Origin: a virus
Strand: one strand, 5' to 3'
IMG/VR virus record: IMGVR_UViG_3300010391_000186
Span: 1 to 64,000 of that record
DNA: 64,000 bases
A program made the position numbers and the translations under genes. Below the pieces are notes generated by a model. That model made no database searches and was not told the DNA's origin. It worked only from the letters and a program-made list of their open reading frames with translations. Positions 16,820-26,088 of the stretch are shown one piece after another (positions within the stretch are counted from its first letter, which is position 1; each line of letters begins with the position of its first letter).

Positions 16820-17003
16820 AACAAAAGTCTATATATATTTTTTATGTGCAGCACTTACATTCTATATAGGTATCGCACTTGCAATAGATAATCATAATAT
16901 TATTTCAATTTCAATTATTGCTATTGCAACAGTATCAATTTCATCGTTTTTACTGTGGAGAATCACAAAGATTAAATTTGATATTAAGAAGAGAAAAACA
17001 TGA
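16809..17003 (+). CDS. Two-helix membrane protein
   Basis: This 64-residue protein has two hydrophobic spans (YIYFLCAALTFYIGIALAI and IISISIIAIATVSISSFLLW) and a basic C-terminus. I chose the ATG at 16809 because AAGGA is eight bases upstream, and 16803 is the alternative. It overlaps both neighbours by a few bases. Confidence 0.55.
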   Translation: MKSETKVYIYFLCAALTFYIGIALAIDNHNIISISIIAIATVSISSFLLWRITKIKFDIKKRKT

Positions 17004-17395
17004 ATCCAAAATTCAAGGGATGGGATACAAAAAGAAATAAAATGTATTCAGCATCGGAACTAGGTATTGACGAACTAACTATTAATCCAGATGGTCGAGG
17101 ATTTGTAAATGTAAGCAGCACGGATCAAAAACTAAGTCAATACATGCAGCATATAATTCCTCTTCAGTTTACTGGACTGAAAGACAAAAACAACACAGAA
17201 ATATATAAAGGAGATGTATTACAATCAAACGACATGAGTATTCATGTTGTGGAATATAACATATGCAGATGGTCAGCACGTTTAATAAGAAGAAGAATGG
17301 AAAGGTGGCCTGCTCAATTCCTAGACTGTGATTATATGGGATGGATAGTAATCGGAAACATATATGAAAATCCAGAATTAATCAAAGGTGTTTGA
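17000..17395 (+). CDS. YopX family protein
   Basis: This is a 131-residue protein. It has the YopX family hallmarks: an opening K-x-W-D-x-K-x-x-K-M, the central QFTGLKDKNNTEIYKGDVL and the ending IGNIYENPEL. YopX proteins are widespread in phages and have no settled function. Their presence in an archaeal element shows gene flow with bacterial viruses. It overlaps the upstream membrane gene by four bases. Confidence 0.9.
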   Translation: MNPKFKGWDTKRNKMYSASELGIDELTINPDGRGFVNVSSTDQKLSQYMQHIIPLQFTGLKDKNNTEIYKGDVLQSNDMSIHVVEYNICRWSARLIRRRMERWPAQFLDCDYMGWIVIGNIYENPELIKGV

Positions 17396-17397
17396 AT

Positions 17398-18585
17398 ATG
17401 GAAAGCATGTTTGATGAACCACTATATGAACAAGAATGTAAATGGGCACTTATTGAAGCTCCAATACCAAACGCACCTGAAGGAAAATATATCTCTCAGA
17501 TACCAAGCCCAAACAATCTTCTTACAGTATCAAGCGCATTGAAAGCAAGTGGACATACAGATATAAAATTATATCAGTTCTTACAAGAAAGACATCCAAG
17601 AATAGTCGTTGCAGAGAACATCGTTTACAATCTAGGTGAAGCTACATGCATGGATTATCTCTACAACTATGCTCTAGAATATCTTGAATTACTAAGAAGA
17701 ACAAATCCACATTCAAAAATATACTTAACTGGATATCATGCATGGTTGCACCTTGAAAACTTCAACGACTTCATAGTAACTTCACCACAGTCTTTTGAAA
17801 ATGATATTGTTGGAACTGTATCAACAACAGAATGGCATAATGACTGGTCAGTAAACGACTGGGAATTTATGAAATCCAAAGTGAGTTCAACAAGCAGTGG
17901 AATTAGATGCACTTTTAGATCAACAAGAAGATGTCCGCATCACTGCAGAATGTGTCCAGTAAATACCGTATATGGTCACACCAATATTCGATATTCTACC
18001 GAATGGGTCATGGAAGAAATAAAAACACTATACAACAAATACAATATCCGTGAAATAGGATTTCTTGATGATAACCTGTTCTATAATCGTGTTTGGGGAA
18101 AAGAACTTCTCAACAAAATAATAGCAGCAAACTTAAAAGGTCTTAAATTTACATTTGAAGAAGGACTGGATGTTCCAACAGCACTTGATGAAGAACTAAT
18201 AATACTTCTAAAGAGAGCGCATTTTCATCATATAAAACTTGGTGTTGAGGCACTTGATTCAAAAACACTTGACTTTATACAAAAGCCTTATAGAGATCCA
18301 GAAGATGCTATCAAAGCGATAAAACTGCTTCAAAAACATGAACTTAATCCAACCTGCTTTATCTGTATTGGATTCCCAACAAACACTGAAGAAAGCATTC
18401 AGCATGATATTGATATACTTGTAAATTTAAAAGTGAAACTAAGAGTTCAAATTTTATGGGCATATCCCGGTATTGATTTTGCAGGAAAATCTCTATCACA
18501 TGAAAAACTAAAACACTTCCAAAAAGAAGCAATGGATAGAACTGGAAGTAGTTCGTGGAGCCACAAACATGATAAGTCTATTTGA
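17398..18585 (+). CDS. B12-binding-type radical SAM protein
   Basis: This is a 395-residue protein. The N-terminal 150 residues resemble the B12-binding region of BchE-type radical SAM enzymes, and the CPHHCRMC triad (near residue 180) with FLDDNLFYN and ILWAYPGIDF follow. Its first residues, MESMFDEPL, look like a clamp-binding box. It overlaps the DNA methyltransferase gene by 17 bases. The pair, plus the SPL-like enzyme nearby, suggests DNA base modification. Start: the ATG at 17398 has AAAGGTG upstream, while a TTG at 17392 is possible. Confidence 0.75.
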   Translation: MESMFDEPLYEQECKWALIEAPIPNAPEGKYISQIPSPNNLLTVSSALKASGHTDIKLYQFLQERHPRIVVAENIVYNLGEATCMDYLYNYALEYLELLRRTNPHSKIYLTGYHAWLHLENFNDFIVTSPQSFENDIVGTVSTTEWHNDWSVNDWEFMKSKVSSTSSGIRCTFRSTRRCPHHCRMCPVNTVYGHTNIRYSTEWVMEEIKTLYNKYNIREIGFLDDNLFYNRVWGKELLNKIIAANLKGLKFTFEEGLDVPTALDEELIILLKRAHFHHIKLGVEALDSKTLDFIQKPYRDPEDAIKAIKLLQKHELNPTCFICIGFPTNTEESIQHDIDILVNLKVKLRVQILWAYPGIDFAGKSLSHEKLKHFQKEAMDRTGSSSWSHKHDKSI

Positions 18586-19675
18586 TGAACCGTTATCTGA
18601 AGATGAACCTTGTAGAATATATGGTAACAAAATCATTTTCACAAAAACTTTTTCAGAACAATCAGAAACAGAAAAAGAAGTTTCGTTACAGTATATTCTA
18701 GACAATGTCTTCGCAGGAGACTTCTGGTATGATTATATCAACGAAGAATTTTCACACGAAGTCAGAAAACTAGATATGTTCAAACCAAAAGAAATTCTTC
18801 ATGGAACAACAATAAGCAGAAATAATCTTTGTTCACCTGTTGCAAGTAGTTTTCATCCACACATCTTGGAAATCAATAATGGAAAGTATAATTCTCCAAA
18901 TGAAACTTTAGAAGATACAGTTCATCTTAAAAAATGTATTTCAAATTATCTTAAAATTACTTCTGGGTCAATAAATTGTTCCGATGCTATACATATATTG
19001 AGAACAGCTCGGAAAACGCAAATGGTGAGTAATTTCCGACCTACTGTTGCAAAGCTAATATACGAAACGTATGGTAACAATGGCTCAGTTCTAGATCCTT
19101 GTATGGGTTATGGAGGAAGATTGCTAGGAGCATGGTGTAGTAATATCAGCAGCTACACAGGAATAGATCCATGCACAAAAACTTTTGACGGAAATATAAA
19201 ACTTCAAAACCGTTTGATAGAACTTACTTCTTACAAAGGAAGTATCACAGAAATTATACCCAGACCAACAATAATACTACACAAACTTCCATTCGAAGAC
19301 TTTACCACTAACGAAAAGTTTGACCTTGTATTTACATCTCCACCATACTTCAACACAGAGAAATATTCTAATGAAGATACGCAGTCATGGAAAAGATATC
19401 CAACATATTACGTCTGGGTGGATAAATTCCTTGAAATTCTTATCCACAACGCACATACATTTCTAAAACCGGGCGGAGTCTTTGCAATAAATATGAAAGA
19501 TGATCCACTTGCAAAATACAACATCTGGCGAGATGTAATCCGTCTAAGTAAGAAGTATTTCGGAGAACCCGAAACAATATTGTATATGGAAATGCCAGCC
19601 CTACCACTGATTAAAAAGAACTGCGCCAACAGCATAAAAGGTGAACCGATAGGAATATTCAGGAAGAAATTATGA
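18569..19675 (+). CDS. DNA methyltransferase (N4-C/N6-A type)
   Basis: This is a 368-residue protein. The cofactor-binding motif I is VLDPCMGYGGR (about 171-181) and catalytic motif IV is TSPPYFN (about 256-262), the form seen in amino-methyltransferases. The N-terminal 150 residues have no recognised target domain. It starts MISLFDEPLSEDEP, a clamp-box-like opening shared with its upstream neighbour. No restriction enzyme gene is adjacent, so it is an orphan that may protect viral DNA or mark newly made DNA via the clamp. Confidence 0.85.
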   Translation: MISLFDEPLSEDEPCRIYGNKIIFTKTFSEQSETEKEVSLQYILDNVFAGDFWYDYINEEFSHEVRKLDMFKPKEILHGTTISRNNLCSPVASSFHPHILEINNGKYNSPNETLEDTVHLKKCISNYLKITSGSINCSDAIHILRTARKTQMVSNFRPTVAKLIYETYGNNGSVLDPCMGYGGRLLGAWCSNISSYTGIDPCTKTFDGNIKLQNRLIELTSYKGSITEIIPRPTIILHKLPFEDFTTNEKFDLVFTSPPYFNTEKYSNEDTQSWKRYPTYYVWVDKFLEILIHNAHTFLKPGGVFAINMKDDPLAKYNIWRDVIRLSKKYFGEPETILYMEMPALPLIKKNCANSIKGEPIGIFRKKL

Positions 19676-21732
19676 AGTATCTTAGAAGAAATATTCTGGA
19701 CATTGAAGTCAAAGTTGATAAAGAATTTCCTCACCCAGAACAAGCAAGATATCCATTCAGTGCAATCACAATATGGGATTCTTTCACAAATCATTACTAT
19801 TCTCTTGTTGTTCGTGATTCACCTCTACCACTTCAGAAAGTTGTAATGAGTCCAGAATGGGATGTCTATTATTGTAACAACGAAGTGATTCTTGCAACAA
19901 ATTTCGTCAAGCTCACTCAAATGCTTAATCCAGATACGTGGGAAGGATTTTTTAGCAAAACATTTGACTTTCCATATATTTGTAATCGCTTGCGAAACAT
20001 TGAAATTGATCCAAATCTATTATCACCAGGAGGACATTTCACTTGTAAAAACAGACCAAGTTCTTCTGGACTCCATTTGCTTGACATAGTTGAAGCTGAC
20101 AAAAAGTTCAAACAGCGTTCAAGTTATTCCTTAAAATTAATAGCAGAAGAAGAAGATCTTCCAGTCAAGAAGCTAGAATTTGATATAGTTGGAAACAACT
20201 ACACCCCCGAACAGCTTGCAGCATATAATAAAATAGATGTTGAAGTTCCTCTCGCTCTTGATAATAAAATGCAGCACATAAAACGATATGTTAATCGCTG
20301 GCAACTTGCAGGACTTGAAAGCATAGACAAAGCAATGTCAAATTCAATTATTGTTGATACTGTAATGCTTCGAGAAGCTAAAAAAGCAGGAATACTTCTT
20401 CCGTCAAAACCAGACAAAACAGAACAAGCGCAAACAGAATCAGAAGCTGAAGACATAACTGGTGGAATGGTGTTTGAACCAATTATTGGGATTCACGATT
20501 GGGTAGCGGATGATGATCAGTCTAGATTTTATCCAAACTTAATATTCTTACTACGAATGTCTCCTGAAAATATTTCATCAGAAGGAACTCTAATTTCAGC
20601 AAATGGCACACGATTTATAGATAATACAGAAGCATTCTTACCACGTATAATTAGACATTTCTTTAAAGAACGAGATAGAATTCAAGCAGAAAAAGCACTG
20701 CTTACACCCGACAATCCGTATTATTGGAAGCTGCACGAAGAAGATGAGAATGCAAAATTCCTTCTTAATAGTGTTGCAGGAGTCTTTGGACAACCATCTT
20801 TCCGTCTATACGAACCACGTATTATAGACAGCATAACAACATCTGGTCAATACTTAATGATAACAGGAAAAGCATATCTTGAATCACTAGGTGTTCAGGT
20901 TGTTTATGGAGATACAGATGCGCTTCATAGAAAATTGATGGGAGTAACAAATATTGAAGAAGCAATAAAGCAAGGTAAAGAAATAAACGCAAAGCTTAAT
21001 GAAAAGCTTCCAATATGGGCACAAGAAAAGTTTAATGTAAAAGATGCTTCCTCTATCAAAATCGTTTTTGAGAAAGTATTTAGACGCATCATGTATATCC
21101 CCAACGAAAAAGGAAAGCCTGTTAAAAAGCGATATGCAGCACGTCTAGTCTACGAAAAAGGAAAGATAACAGATCAGATTTATATTCGTGGGTTTGAAAC
21201 AAGACGTTCTGATGCATCCATAATATCAAAAGACTTGCAGAACAATATCTTCAAGAAAATTCTATACGCAGAAGATGTTGAAGAAGTAAATAAAGAAATA
21301 ATCACATACATTAGAGACTTAATTGCACAATTTCCAGATAGATCTTTATCAGAAATTGCAATCCCGTGCGGATTCTCAAAGGATCTTTCAGCATACGGTG
21401 GACTCAATAAAAATGGTGGAAAGAAAGGATTAGATCCAGAAGTTCGTGGAGCCATCTATAGCAACACGCATCTTTTCACAAATTTTGGATCAAACACAAA
21501 AGCAAAAATGCTATATATCAATAAAATAGAAGGAATAAATTCCATAGGAGAACCTTTACCACATACTGAAGTTATCGTTTTTGAAGATGAAGCAAAGCTA
21601 CCAAAAGTTGAAGTAAACTACGAAAAGATGATAGATGCAACAGTAAGAAAGAAAATCGAAAGAATTCTCTCTGTTGCAGGAATAGACTGGAACCAAATAG
21701 TAGGTGAAGAACAATCAATGTTCAATTTCTAA
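19672..21732 (+). CDS. polB: Family B DNA polymerase, exonuclease and polymerase domains
   Basis: This is a 686-residue protein. Exo I is NILDIEV (D10, E12), Exo II FDFPY (D99) and Exo III Y185-x3-D189. Polymerase motif A is DDQSRFYP (D281), motif B K362-x3-N366-S with VAG where YG is usual, and motif C YGDTD (412-416). The usual N-terminal domain is absent and is encoded at 9815. Both pieces together give about 817 residues, near normal archaeal PolB. The C-terminus EEQSMFNF resembles an archaeal PIP box. It overlaps the methyltransferase gene by four bases. Confidence 0.93.
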   Translation: MKYLRRNILDIEVKVDKEFPHPEQARYPFSAITIWDSFTNHYYSLVVRDSPLPLQKVVMSPEWDVYYCNNEVILATNFVKLTQMLNPDTWEGFFSKTFDFPYICNRLRNIEIDPNLLSPGGHFTCKNRPSSSGLHLLDIVEADKKFKQRSSYSLKLIAEEEDLPVKKLEFDIVGNNYTPEQLAAYNKIDVEVPLALDNKMQHIKRYVNRWQLAGLESIDKAMSNSIIVDTVMLREAKKAGILLPSKPDKTEQAQTESEAEDITGGMVFEPIIGIHDWVADDDQSRFYPNLIFLLRMSPENISSEGTLISANGTRFIDNTEAFLPRIIRHFFKERDRIQAEKALLTPDNPYYWKLHEEDENAKFLLNSVAGVFGQPSFRLYEPRIIDSITTSGQYLMITGKAYLESLGVQVVYGDTDALHRKLMGVTNIEEAIKQGKEINAKLNEKLPIWAQEKFNVKDASSIKIVFEKVFRRIMYIPNEKGKPVKKRYAARLVYEKGKITDQIYIRGFETRRSDASIISKDLQNNIFKKILYAEDVEEVNKEIITYIRDLIAQFPDRSLSEIAIPCGFSKDLSAYGGLNKNGGKKGLDPEVRGAIYSNTHLFTNFGSNTKAKMLYINKIEGINSIGEPLPHTEVIVFEDEAKLPKVEVNYEKMIDATVRKKIERILSVAGIDWNQIVGEEQSMFNF

Positions 21733-21734
21733 CT

Positions 21735-21923
21735 ATGACAAAAATCTACATGGATAGATTTGGTTCAATGAGACAAAAAACAGAGCATCACGAAAAAGTG
21801 CTGCTTAAAGATGGACTTCATTTTGTACGTCAATGGATAAACTGTCCTCATAATCGAAAAGGAATATGCAAGTGTATAATTTTAGAAGATTCTATCCATG
21901 TTATATACTGTTTCTGTGGATGA
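21735..21923 (+). CDS. Small Cys/His-containing protein
   Basis: This 62-residue protein has a cluster CPHNRKGICKC and a final CFCG, possibly a zinc site. It starts two bases after the polymerase stop. No family is recognised. Confidence 0.55.
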   Translation: MTKIYMDRFGSMRQKTEHHEKVLLKDGLHFVRQWINCPHNRKGICKCIILEDSIHVIYCFCG

Positions 21924-21940
21924 TACAATCGTGATACAAT

Positions 21941-22435
21941 ATGATACATAAAGTAAACGGAATACTAGAAATAAATCATGTTTGTCGTGGATACTGTAAG
22001 CTTCCTTATCCTAATCATACAGAAGGATGTCCAAACTTCAATAAAAATATAGAATGTCCTCCAAAATCATCCGTGGTGGAAGATGTTTTTGATTTAAATC
22101 GCGAACTGTTCTTTGTTGTTGAAGAATTCAATTTGAAAGAACATATTACACATATGAAGTTTAATCATCCACCGTGGACAGAATTACAGCTTAGAAATCT
22201 TTTATACTGGCAAGGCGGTGTCCGAAAAAGACTTAAAGAAAAAGTAGAACAGTTTATGCAGCACGATATGATTTATACGCTGCTGCCAGAGTCTATGGGT
22301 GTAATGGTAATTAACACAGCACTTAAACTCAGAATACCAATTGAAAGAAATCCAAAAGAAAAAGTGTTTAAAATCGCTCTTGTTGGATATCCAAAAATAG
22401 AGCAGCGTAATGAGGAATCAATGTTTGAATTTTAA
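21941..22435 (+). CDS. Metal-binding protein with C-terminal PIP-like box
   Basis: This is a 164-residue protein. The first 45 residues have C-x3-C, YPNHTEGCPNF and IECPP, a Cys pattern seen in predicted metal or Fe-S binding proteins of archaea and phages. The middle is helical and basic. The C-terminus NEESMFEF repeats the end of PolB (EEQSMFNF), suggesting it also binds the clamp. Position next to PolB supports a replication or repair role. Biochemical activity is unknown. Confidence 0.6.
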   Translation: MIHKVNGILEINHVCRGYCKLPYPNHTEGCPNFNKNIECPPKSSVVEDVFDLNRELFFVVEEFNLKEHITHMKFNHPPWTELQLRNLLYWQGGVRKRLKEKVEQFMQHDMIYTLLPESMGVMVINTALKLRIPIERNPKEKVFKIALVGYPKIEQRNEESMFEF

Positions 22436-22446
22436 GGAGAAAAGAT

Positions 22447-22719
22447 ATGAGTAATTTAGTAAACTATAAAAAAGAATTTGATGTATTCAAAGAAGAACAG
22501 TGGAATAAAATTCTATCAGTTCAGCATAAGAATTATTCTCCAGATTATGCATTTACAAAAGGTCATTTTATAGAAGAAATTCTTGAATGCTTTCAAATAA
22601 AAGGAACTGCTGAAGGAGAAACAGTAAAAAATATTCTTATGTCTAAAGAAATAGATGATACTGAACTTGTAGATACTGCAAATATGTCTTTCGCAGTAAA
22701 GATATTTAGACCAAAATAA
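22447..22719 (+). CDS. Hypothetical protein
   Basis: This 90-residue protein is mixed helical with a C-terminal helix. An AAGGAGA site lies upstream. No family is recognised. It is the penultimate gene of the polymerase operon. Confidence 0.55.
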   Translation: MSNLVNYKKEFDVFKEEQWNKILSVQHKNYSPDYAFTKGHFIEEILECFQIKGTAEGETVKNILMSKEIDDTELVDTANMSFAVKIFRPK

Positions 22720-22720
22720 A

Positions 22721-22945
22721 ATGATTCAAACCATGACAATATTTATAGACTATCTATTAACATATCTGCTTATAGGATATGCTCTTTCCATAACAGTATG
22801 CTATAAACAGATAATTGAATCTATCAAAATATGTTGGTTTAATATTTTTTCTGAAATATTTGCTGTTTCAGTATTATCTTTTATATATCCACTTGCTATC
22901 GTTTCATACTTGTATTTCATAATAAGATATCCAAATAAGTCTTAA
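22721..22945 (+). CDS. Membrane protein, two or three helices
   Basis: This 74-residue, very hydrophobic protein has spans at about 5-27 and 38-65. It starts one base after the previous stop. Its TAA lies inside the AGTCTTAAAC element of the RFC large-subunit promoter. Confidence 0.55.
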   Translation: MIQTMTIFIDYLLTYLLIGYALSITVCYKQIIESIKICWFNIFSEIFAVSVLSFIYPLAIVSYLYFIIRYPNKS

Positions 22946-22965
22946 ACAAAAGCAGTATTTAAATA
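22937..22965 (+). promoter_or_regulatory. AGTCTTAAAC element plus TATA box (promoter 4)
   Basis: AAGTCTTAAACAAAA (22937-22951) precedes TATTTAAATA (22956-22965). The ATG of the RFC large-subunit gene follows at 22997 with AGAGGACATA. The TATA box is slightly off consensus but the spacing is kept. Confidence 0.7.
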
Positions 22966-22996
22966 AACATAAAACATAAAGCTAAAAGAGGACATA

Positions 22997-23974
22997 ATGC
23001 TAGTTGATAAATATGCATCACAAACACTAAATGATATCAAGCTGGACGATAAAGCTATAGATACTATTATTGCTTGGATCAATAGCTGGAATCGTGGATT
23101 ACCTTCACAGGAAAAACCAGCTCTTCTTTTAACAGGATTCCCAGGAACAGGAAAGACAACTGCTGCTCGCTGCATATGTAATGATGCTGAATGGCTTCTT
23201 CTAGAACTCAATGCTTCCGATTCACGAAGAAAAGAAGATTTATCTAAATTTACTCCTGAAAGATCGCTTATGGGAAACATTACTTGCATACTATTTGATG
23301 AAGCAGATTCTTTTGGGGATAAAAAAGAAGATAAAGAAAAAAATGAAAGTAGTGAAATCAAAGAAAAAAGCGAAAGGAACAAAGATAAAACAGGAATTCC
23401 TTATGTTGTAGCAATGATAAGAGAAAGGAGATTTCCAATAATACTTACTGCAAACAACGCTTTTAAAGTACCAAAAGAAATTAAAGCACTGTGTGAATCA
23501 TTGCAGATCTATCGTCCTTCTGTAAATGCATTAAAAGCTTATCTATATGATATTTGTAAGAAGGAAGGACTCAACCCGACAAACGATATTCTTAATGCAG
23601 CAGCGCAATGCCAAGACTATAGAATGGGTCTAAGCATGATAGAGAACAATATAATTCTATCTAAAAATATCATAAAAACTGGAATTGAGGAAACTGTTAG
23701 AAATCTATTGCTGAATAATGAAGCAAATATAGAAAACCCAAAAAAGATTCTATACAATCTAGATGCAAACATTTCAAGATTATACAGTCCATTAGAACTA
23801 TATGAAACATATAATATTCTTTCTCGTGTTGATATTCTTAGAAGACGTGGTCAAACAAAACACGCTATAACATTATTGAAAACTATTCCAAAAACAACAC
23901 TTGAAGAATTTGAATTGATTCCCCCAATTTATATTGAAAGAAAGAAAGCTGTGATCAAAAATGATAACTTGTGA
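22997..23974 (+). CDS. rfcL: Clamp loader large subunit (RFC-L)
   Basis: This is a 325-residue AAA+ protein. It begins MLVDKYASQTLNDIK (RFC box-like), has the P-loop GFPGTGKT (47-54), the large-subunit hallmark LELNASDSRRKE and Walker B ILFDEAD. A Lys/Glu-rich insertion (about 108-130) follows the DEAD box, where RFC-L proteins vary. It is shorter than cellular RFC-L and lacks the usual C-terminal PIP box. With RFC-S (6495) it could form the virus's own loader. Confidence 0.9.
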   Translation: MLVDKYASQTLNDIKLDDKAIDTIIAWINSWNRGLPSQEKPALLLTGFPGTGKTTAARCICNDAEWLLLELNASDSRRKEDLSKFTPERSLMGNITCILFDEADSFGDKKEDKEKNESSEIKEKSERNKDKTGIPYVVAMIRERRFPIILTANNAFKVPKEIKALCESLQIYRPSVNALKAYLYDICKKEGLNPTNDILNAAAQCQDYRMGLSMIENNIILSKNIIKTGIEETVRNLLLNNEANIENPKKILYNLDANISRLYSPLELYETYNILSRVDILRRRGQTKHAITLLKTIPKTTLEEFELIPPIYIERKKAVIKNDNL

Positions 23975-24164
23975 AAACTGCTTAAATGTTGAAGGATGTG
24001 CTGGCAACGATTCAGGAATATTTCCTTGTCCAGATTTTGAACGTATGTATCATGTATTAAATGAAACAACAGGAAAATTTATAAGAGATTCATATTCATC
24101 TCCTGTTGAAGCATGGAGAAATTATATGTATGTTAGTAAAGGAATATTTGACTGGATAGCGTGA
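23961..24164 (+). CDS. Small Cys-rich protein
   Basis: This 67-residue protein has CENC, CAGN and CPDF in the first 30 residues, suggesting one zinc or Fe-S site. It overlaps the RFC-L gene by 14 bases. Many similar tiny Cys proteins occur in this half of the element. Confidence 0.55.
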   Translation: MITCENCLNVEGCAGNDSGIFPCPDFERMYHVLNETTGKFIRDSYSSPVEAWRNYMYVSKGIFDWIA

Positions 24165-24168
24165 AAAT

Positions 24169-25884
24169 ATGCAGATTGAAATTCAGTATCATGGATTCCG
24201 AGCAACACATGATAATATAGTTGTTGATATTAAACAAGAAAAAGATATCTGGAAGTACGATTTTAGTGCTGTGCATGACGAAAATGGAAAACCAACCGCA
24301 AGACCTATTTGCGCTCCATTTACAACAAGAACACTTCCTTGGATACAGCAAAGATATAAAGATACACTTATAATTAGATCACTACAAAGTGAAATGGATC
24401 AAACAGACGCAGAAATATTCGCAACACATCTCACGTTTGAACTTTACAAAGTTTCTGATGCATATCTTGAACTGCAAGCAACACGATCTGGTTACAGCTA
24501 TGCAACAAACATTCAAGGAATACCAACATGCAACATAAAGGGAAAACTTCATCCAGCAATGGATATTTATAATGGAGTATTCTATCTTGGATATCGTTTC
24601 GTAGACGAACTTGGAAATAAAAAAGAATGGATGATAGATAATGAAAGACATGTTCATACTCCAGAAGGATTACTGCAAGACGGACTTATTCTTAAGGATA
24701 AAGCAATAGTAGGCGAACAGAGATGGATAAATCTAACATACTTAGAACAGAAGCCTATAAATGCACTGAATTTATATAAAACAATCAAGCATAAAGCAGT
24801 TAATCATATCTGGTTTTCAAATCCGCTTGCATATGATATTCTTACATTGTGGATAATGGGAACATATCTTTATTGGGGATTTTCATCTTATCCATACTTT
24901 CATTTAAGTGGAACACCCGATAGCGGAAAATCAACAGTTCAAAGACTTACTTCGTGTATTGCATTCAACGGATACTTTACAGAATCAATAACAGGTTCTT
25001 CAATATTTAGATATGTTGAAGAAATGCGTTCTACAATGTGTATAGATGAACAAGAATTTCTTGCTAATGAAAACAACTTAGAAGCAATATCAATCCTTAA
25101 CAGTGGATATCATAGAGCAGGAAACGCAACAAGACAAGAGCAACAAACAAACAGTAACGGTGATAAGAAATTTGTTACCATGTCGTTTTCTACGTTCTCT
25201 CCAAAGATGCTTTCTGGTATAAGAGGACTAGATAGGACACTTAAAACAAGAAGTATAAGTGTTCCAATGAAACCATCTTCTGATCCAAAATATAGTAGGA
25301 GACCTATTGATGATACAGACCCATCATGGCAAGCTATGCGAGATGAACTTTATATCTGGGCAATAGATTCTTTTGAAAAGATTCAGGAATGCTATTCTGA
25401 TGCAAGGGGTCAGAAAAGTGTTGATATTAAAAACAGAATGTGGCAGAAATATCATGCACTTTTATCACTAGCAATATACTTTAAAGAAATAAATCCCCAG
25501 TCTGATATTTATGATAATGTAATAAAGTTCATCCAGGAAGATCAAGAACCAACACTTGAATATGATGATTATTTAATAGATTTATGTTACAAAGTTCTTT
25601 GGTTCTGTCTAAATAAGTTTCCAAATCCATCTGATCATTATTCTTTCGAATTAATTAGAACCGAAGCTGCTACAATGCTAGGAGCGCATCCTCCTTATGA
25701 TTTTAAGTCAGAAGATTCTCCACTACACTTCCTTAAAGATATTAATAAAATGTATAATACTTTAGGATATAAATCTATAAAACTTGGTGGAAACTATCGT
25801 GGAATAAAAGCAACAAAATCACTTATAGAAGAAGAAGCTAAGTCTAGAGGAATAGCACTGAATACACCGTTAATCAGATTATAA
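24169..25884 (+). CDS. Predicted replicative helicase, AAA+ / D5- or DUF3631-like
   Basis: This is a 571-residue protein. The ATPase core has SGTPDSGKST (about 247-256), Walker B MCIDEQE (290-296), a sensor-like FSTFSPKML and an arginine-rich DRTLKTRSISVPM. This layout resembles helicase domains of virus and plasmid primase-helicases and DUF3631-type proteins. The N-terminal 240 residues are beta-rich and the C-terminus looks winged-helix-like. It lacks a primase domain, which is supplied at 3736. No MCM gene is seen, so this is the best helicase candidate. Confidence 0.65.
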   Translation: MQIEIQYHGFRATHDNIVVDIKQEKDIWKYDFSAVHDENGKPTARPICAPFTTRTLPWIQQRYKDTLIIRSLQSEMDQTDAEIFATHLTFELYKVSDAYLELQATRSGYSYATNIQGIPTCNIKGKLHPAMDIYNGVFYLGYRFVDELGNKKEWMIDNERHVHTPEGLLQDGLILKDKAIVGEQRWINLTYLEQKPINALNLYKTIKHKAVNHIWFSNPLAYDILTLWIMGTYLYWGFSSYPYFHLSGTPDSGKSTVQRLTSCIAFNGYFTESITGSSIFRYVEEMRSTMCIDEQEFLANENNLEAISILNSGYHRAGNATRQEQQTNSNGDKKFVTMSFSTFSPKMLSGIRGLDRTLKTRSISVPMKPSSDPKYSRRPIDDTDPSWQAMRDELYIWAIDSFEKIQECYSDARGQKSVDIKNRMWQKYHALLSLAIYFKEINPQSDIYDNVIKFIQEDQEPTLEYDDYLIDLCYKVLWFCLNKFPNPSDHYSFELIRTEAATMLGAHPPYDFKSEDSPLHFLKDINKMYNTLGYKSIKLGGNYRGIKATKSLIEEEAKSRGIALNTPLIRL

Positions 25885-25887
25885 AAT

Positions 25888-26088
25888 ATGAGCAAATACG
25901 GAAAACTTATTAGAGTTCAATCTTGTAGCGAATGTCCAAAACTTATGATTAAGTGGAATGATATAAGTAAAGGATATACTGATTATTGCTGCAGATTACA
26001 GCATAAAAAAGAAGAATCAGAACAAGATAAAATCATAAAGAACATAAAGAAAATTCCAAGATGGTGTCCATTGGAGGATTATCCATGA
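25888..26088 (+). CDS. Small zinc-binding protein
   Basis: This is a 66-residue protein. CSECPK near the start and CCRLQH and CPLEDYP later suggest a four-Cys site. It lies three bases after the helicase. Function unknown. Confidence 0.55.
   Translation: MSKYGKLIRVQSCSECPKLMIKWNDISKGYTDYCCRLQHKKEESEQDKIIKNIKKIPRWCPLEDYP

Noticed and set aside
23961-24164. C-terminal part of RFC-L, joined by frameshift
   Set aside because: It overlaps the RFC-L end but its sequence is a Cys-rich small domain, unlike the RFC collar or PIP tail.
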